NCBI GenBank assembly: GCA_012036375.1
Contig: JAAUOI010000168.1
Coordinates: forward strand, 1 to 6,781
Reading direction: 5' to 3'
DNA from: Allobrachymonas sp.
GTDB lineage: Bacteria; Pseudomonadota; Gammaproteobacteria; Burkholderiales; Burkholderiaceae_C
DNA: 6,781 bases
The notes beneath the pieces were generated by a model, which saw only the letters and a list, made by a program, of their open reading frames with translations, ran no database searches and was not told where the DNA came from. Below are positions 6,316 through 6,781 of the stretch, piece by piece. Position 1 is the stretch's first letter, and every line of letters begins with the position of its first letter. A program made the position numbers and the translations under genes.

Positions 6316-6781
6316 AACGGCCTCTTTTCGATATGCAGCAGCATGCCATTGGCTGAGCGAATGGTCAGCCGCCCCACGGGCTGAGGGATAAATCCGGGGA
6401 CTGCCCTGAAGCGGTATCGCTGCACCAACGCTGCCAATATCAAGCTGGCTTCTTGTTGCGCGAAGGCCGCGCCAATGCATACTCTCGGACCCATGCCAAA
6501 GGGCAAATAGGCGCAGCGTGCAGATTCTTTGCCTGCTGCTGTGTCGTGGCGATCAGGATCAAACACGTCAGGTTGATGCCACAGCGTACGATGGCGATGA
6601 ATCAGCCAAGGCGCAATTACCATCGCGGCGTTTGGCGCAATCTGCTTATCGCGCATCTGATCTGCTTGCGCTGCCTCACGCGCGAAAAATCCCACTGGCG
6701 GATACAGGCGCAAGGCTTCGCGAAAAACATTGCGCATCAGCTCAAAATCACGCAATTCAGAAGCCTGCGGCATGTCAGAGC
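6312..6781 (-). CDS. Cytochrome P450, C-terminal part only (cut by window edge)
   Basis: The frame is open to the right edge and covers about 156 residues, roughly the last third of a P450. It shows the K-helix ExxR as EALRLYPP, a PERF-like stretch FDPDRH, and the haem-binding loop FGMGPRVCIG (FxxGxRxCxG) with the cysteine thiolate ligand, followed by the L-helix AAFAQQEASLILAAL. All landmarks are complete, so the visible part looks functional. P450s insert one oxygen atom into a substrate using electrons from a redox partner; none is encoded in the window. The substrate is unknown. The methionine at 6773 is an internal residue, not the start, because two further codons precede it without a stop. 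The TGA (6314-6312) overlaps the ATG of the next gene by 4 bases. Confidence 0.93.
   Translation of the reverse strand, partial: SDMPQASELRDFELMRNVFREALRLYPPVGFFAREAAQADQMRDKQIAPNAAMVIAPWLIHRHRTLWHQPDVFDPDRHDTAAGKESARCAYLPFGMGPRVCIGAAFAQQEASLILAALVQRYRFRAVPGFIPQPVGRLTIRSANGMLLHIEKRPL
6321..6325 (-). promoter_or_regulatory. Ribosome binding site AGAGG of the small membrane protein
   Basis: On the minus strand AGAGG lies exactly 5 bases before ATG 6315, inside the last codons of the P450 gene. It decides the start of the 120-residue protein over the longer open frame and shows that this gene can be translated on its own as well as by coupling. Confidence 0.55.

Noticed and set aside
5715..6384. 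Long plus-strand ORFs opposite the hydrolase and small-protein genes
   Set aside because: They are antisense to well-supported minus-strand genes with overlapping starts and motifs, and their translations show no domain or signal.
6316..6480. Longer N-terminus for the small membrane protein
   Set aside because: The extra 55 residues lie wholly inside the P450 haem-domain coding region, lack similarity to anything sensible, and a good AGAGG site supports ATG 6315.
1..6781. CRISPR arrays, tRNA or rRNA genes, intact insertion sequences
   Set aside because: No regular repeat-spacer pattern, no cloverleaf or rRNA-like stretch and no transposase motif was seen on either strand.

Overview
The window most resembles a surface-polysaccharide region of a Gram-negative proteobacterium, probably a betaproteobacterium of the Burkholderiales. 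That placement rests on the style of the KpsS/KpsC-like proteins and lipoproteins and on the moderate GC; it is an inference, not a measurement.

Left part (1-1281, minus strand). A gene for a secreted lipoprotein glycoside hydrolase of family GH16 runs off the left edge. It is followed by about 350 bases with little coding content: one 27-codon signal-peptide-like ORF and one hairpin. Next is the broken 5' third of an outer-membrane polysaccharide export lipoprotein (Wza/KpsD type). It diverges from the capsule operon across an AT-rich promoter gap.

Centre (1282-4784, plus strand). Three tightly packed genes form a capsule operon. They are a KpsS-like Kdo transferase whose frame is broken twice at poly-T runs, a GT4-type glycosyltransferase joined to it by an ATGA overlap, and a one-module KpsC-like protein 3 bases further on. 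Together they fit building the Kdo linker on a lipid acceptor plus adding a sugar, for a capsule exported by an ABC transporter. No transporter gene (KpsM/T/E) lies in the window.

Right part (4804-6781, minus strand). A second operon converges on the capsule operon with about 20 bases between them. In reading order it holds the C-terminal part of a cytochrome P450, a 120-residue one-TM protein, and an alpha/beta-hydrolase-like membrane protein split by a one-base frame break. The genes overlap by 4 and 8 bases, so they are probably coupled. I cannot name the pathway; this trio is the least explained part of the window.

Several genes show single-base frame breaks, at least three of them at short A/T runs (about 845, 1356-1362, 1705-1710, 5458-5461; probably also about 50-65). 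They may be sequencing or assembly indels, or real decay. The export gene is also truncated by more than one indel can explain, so decay is real there.
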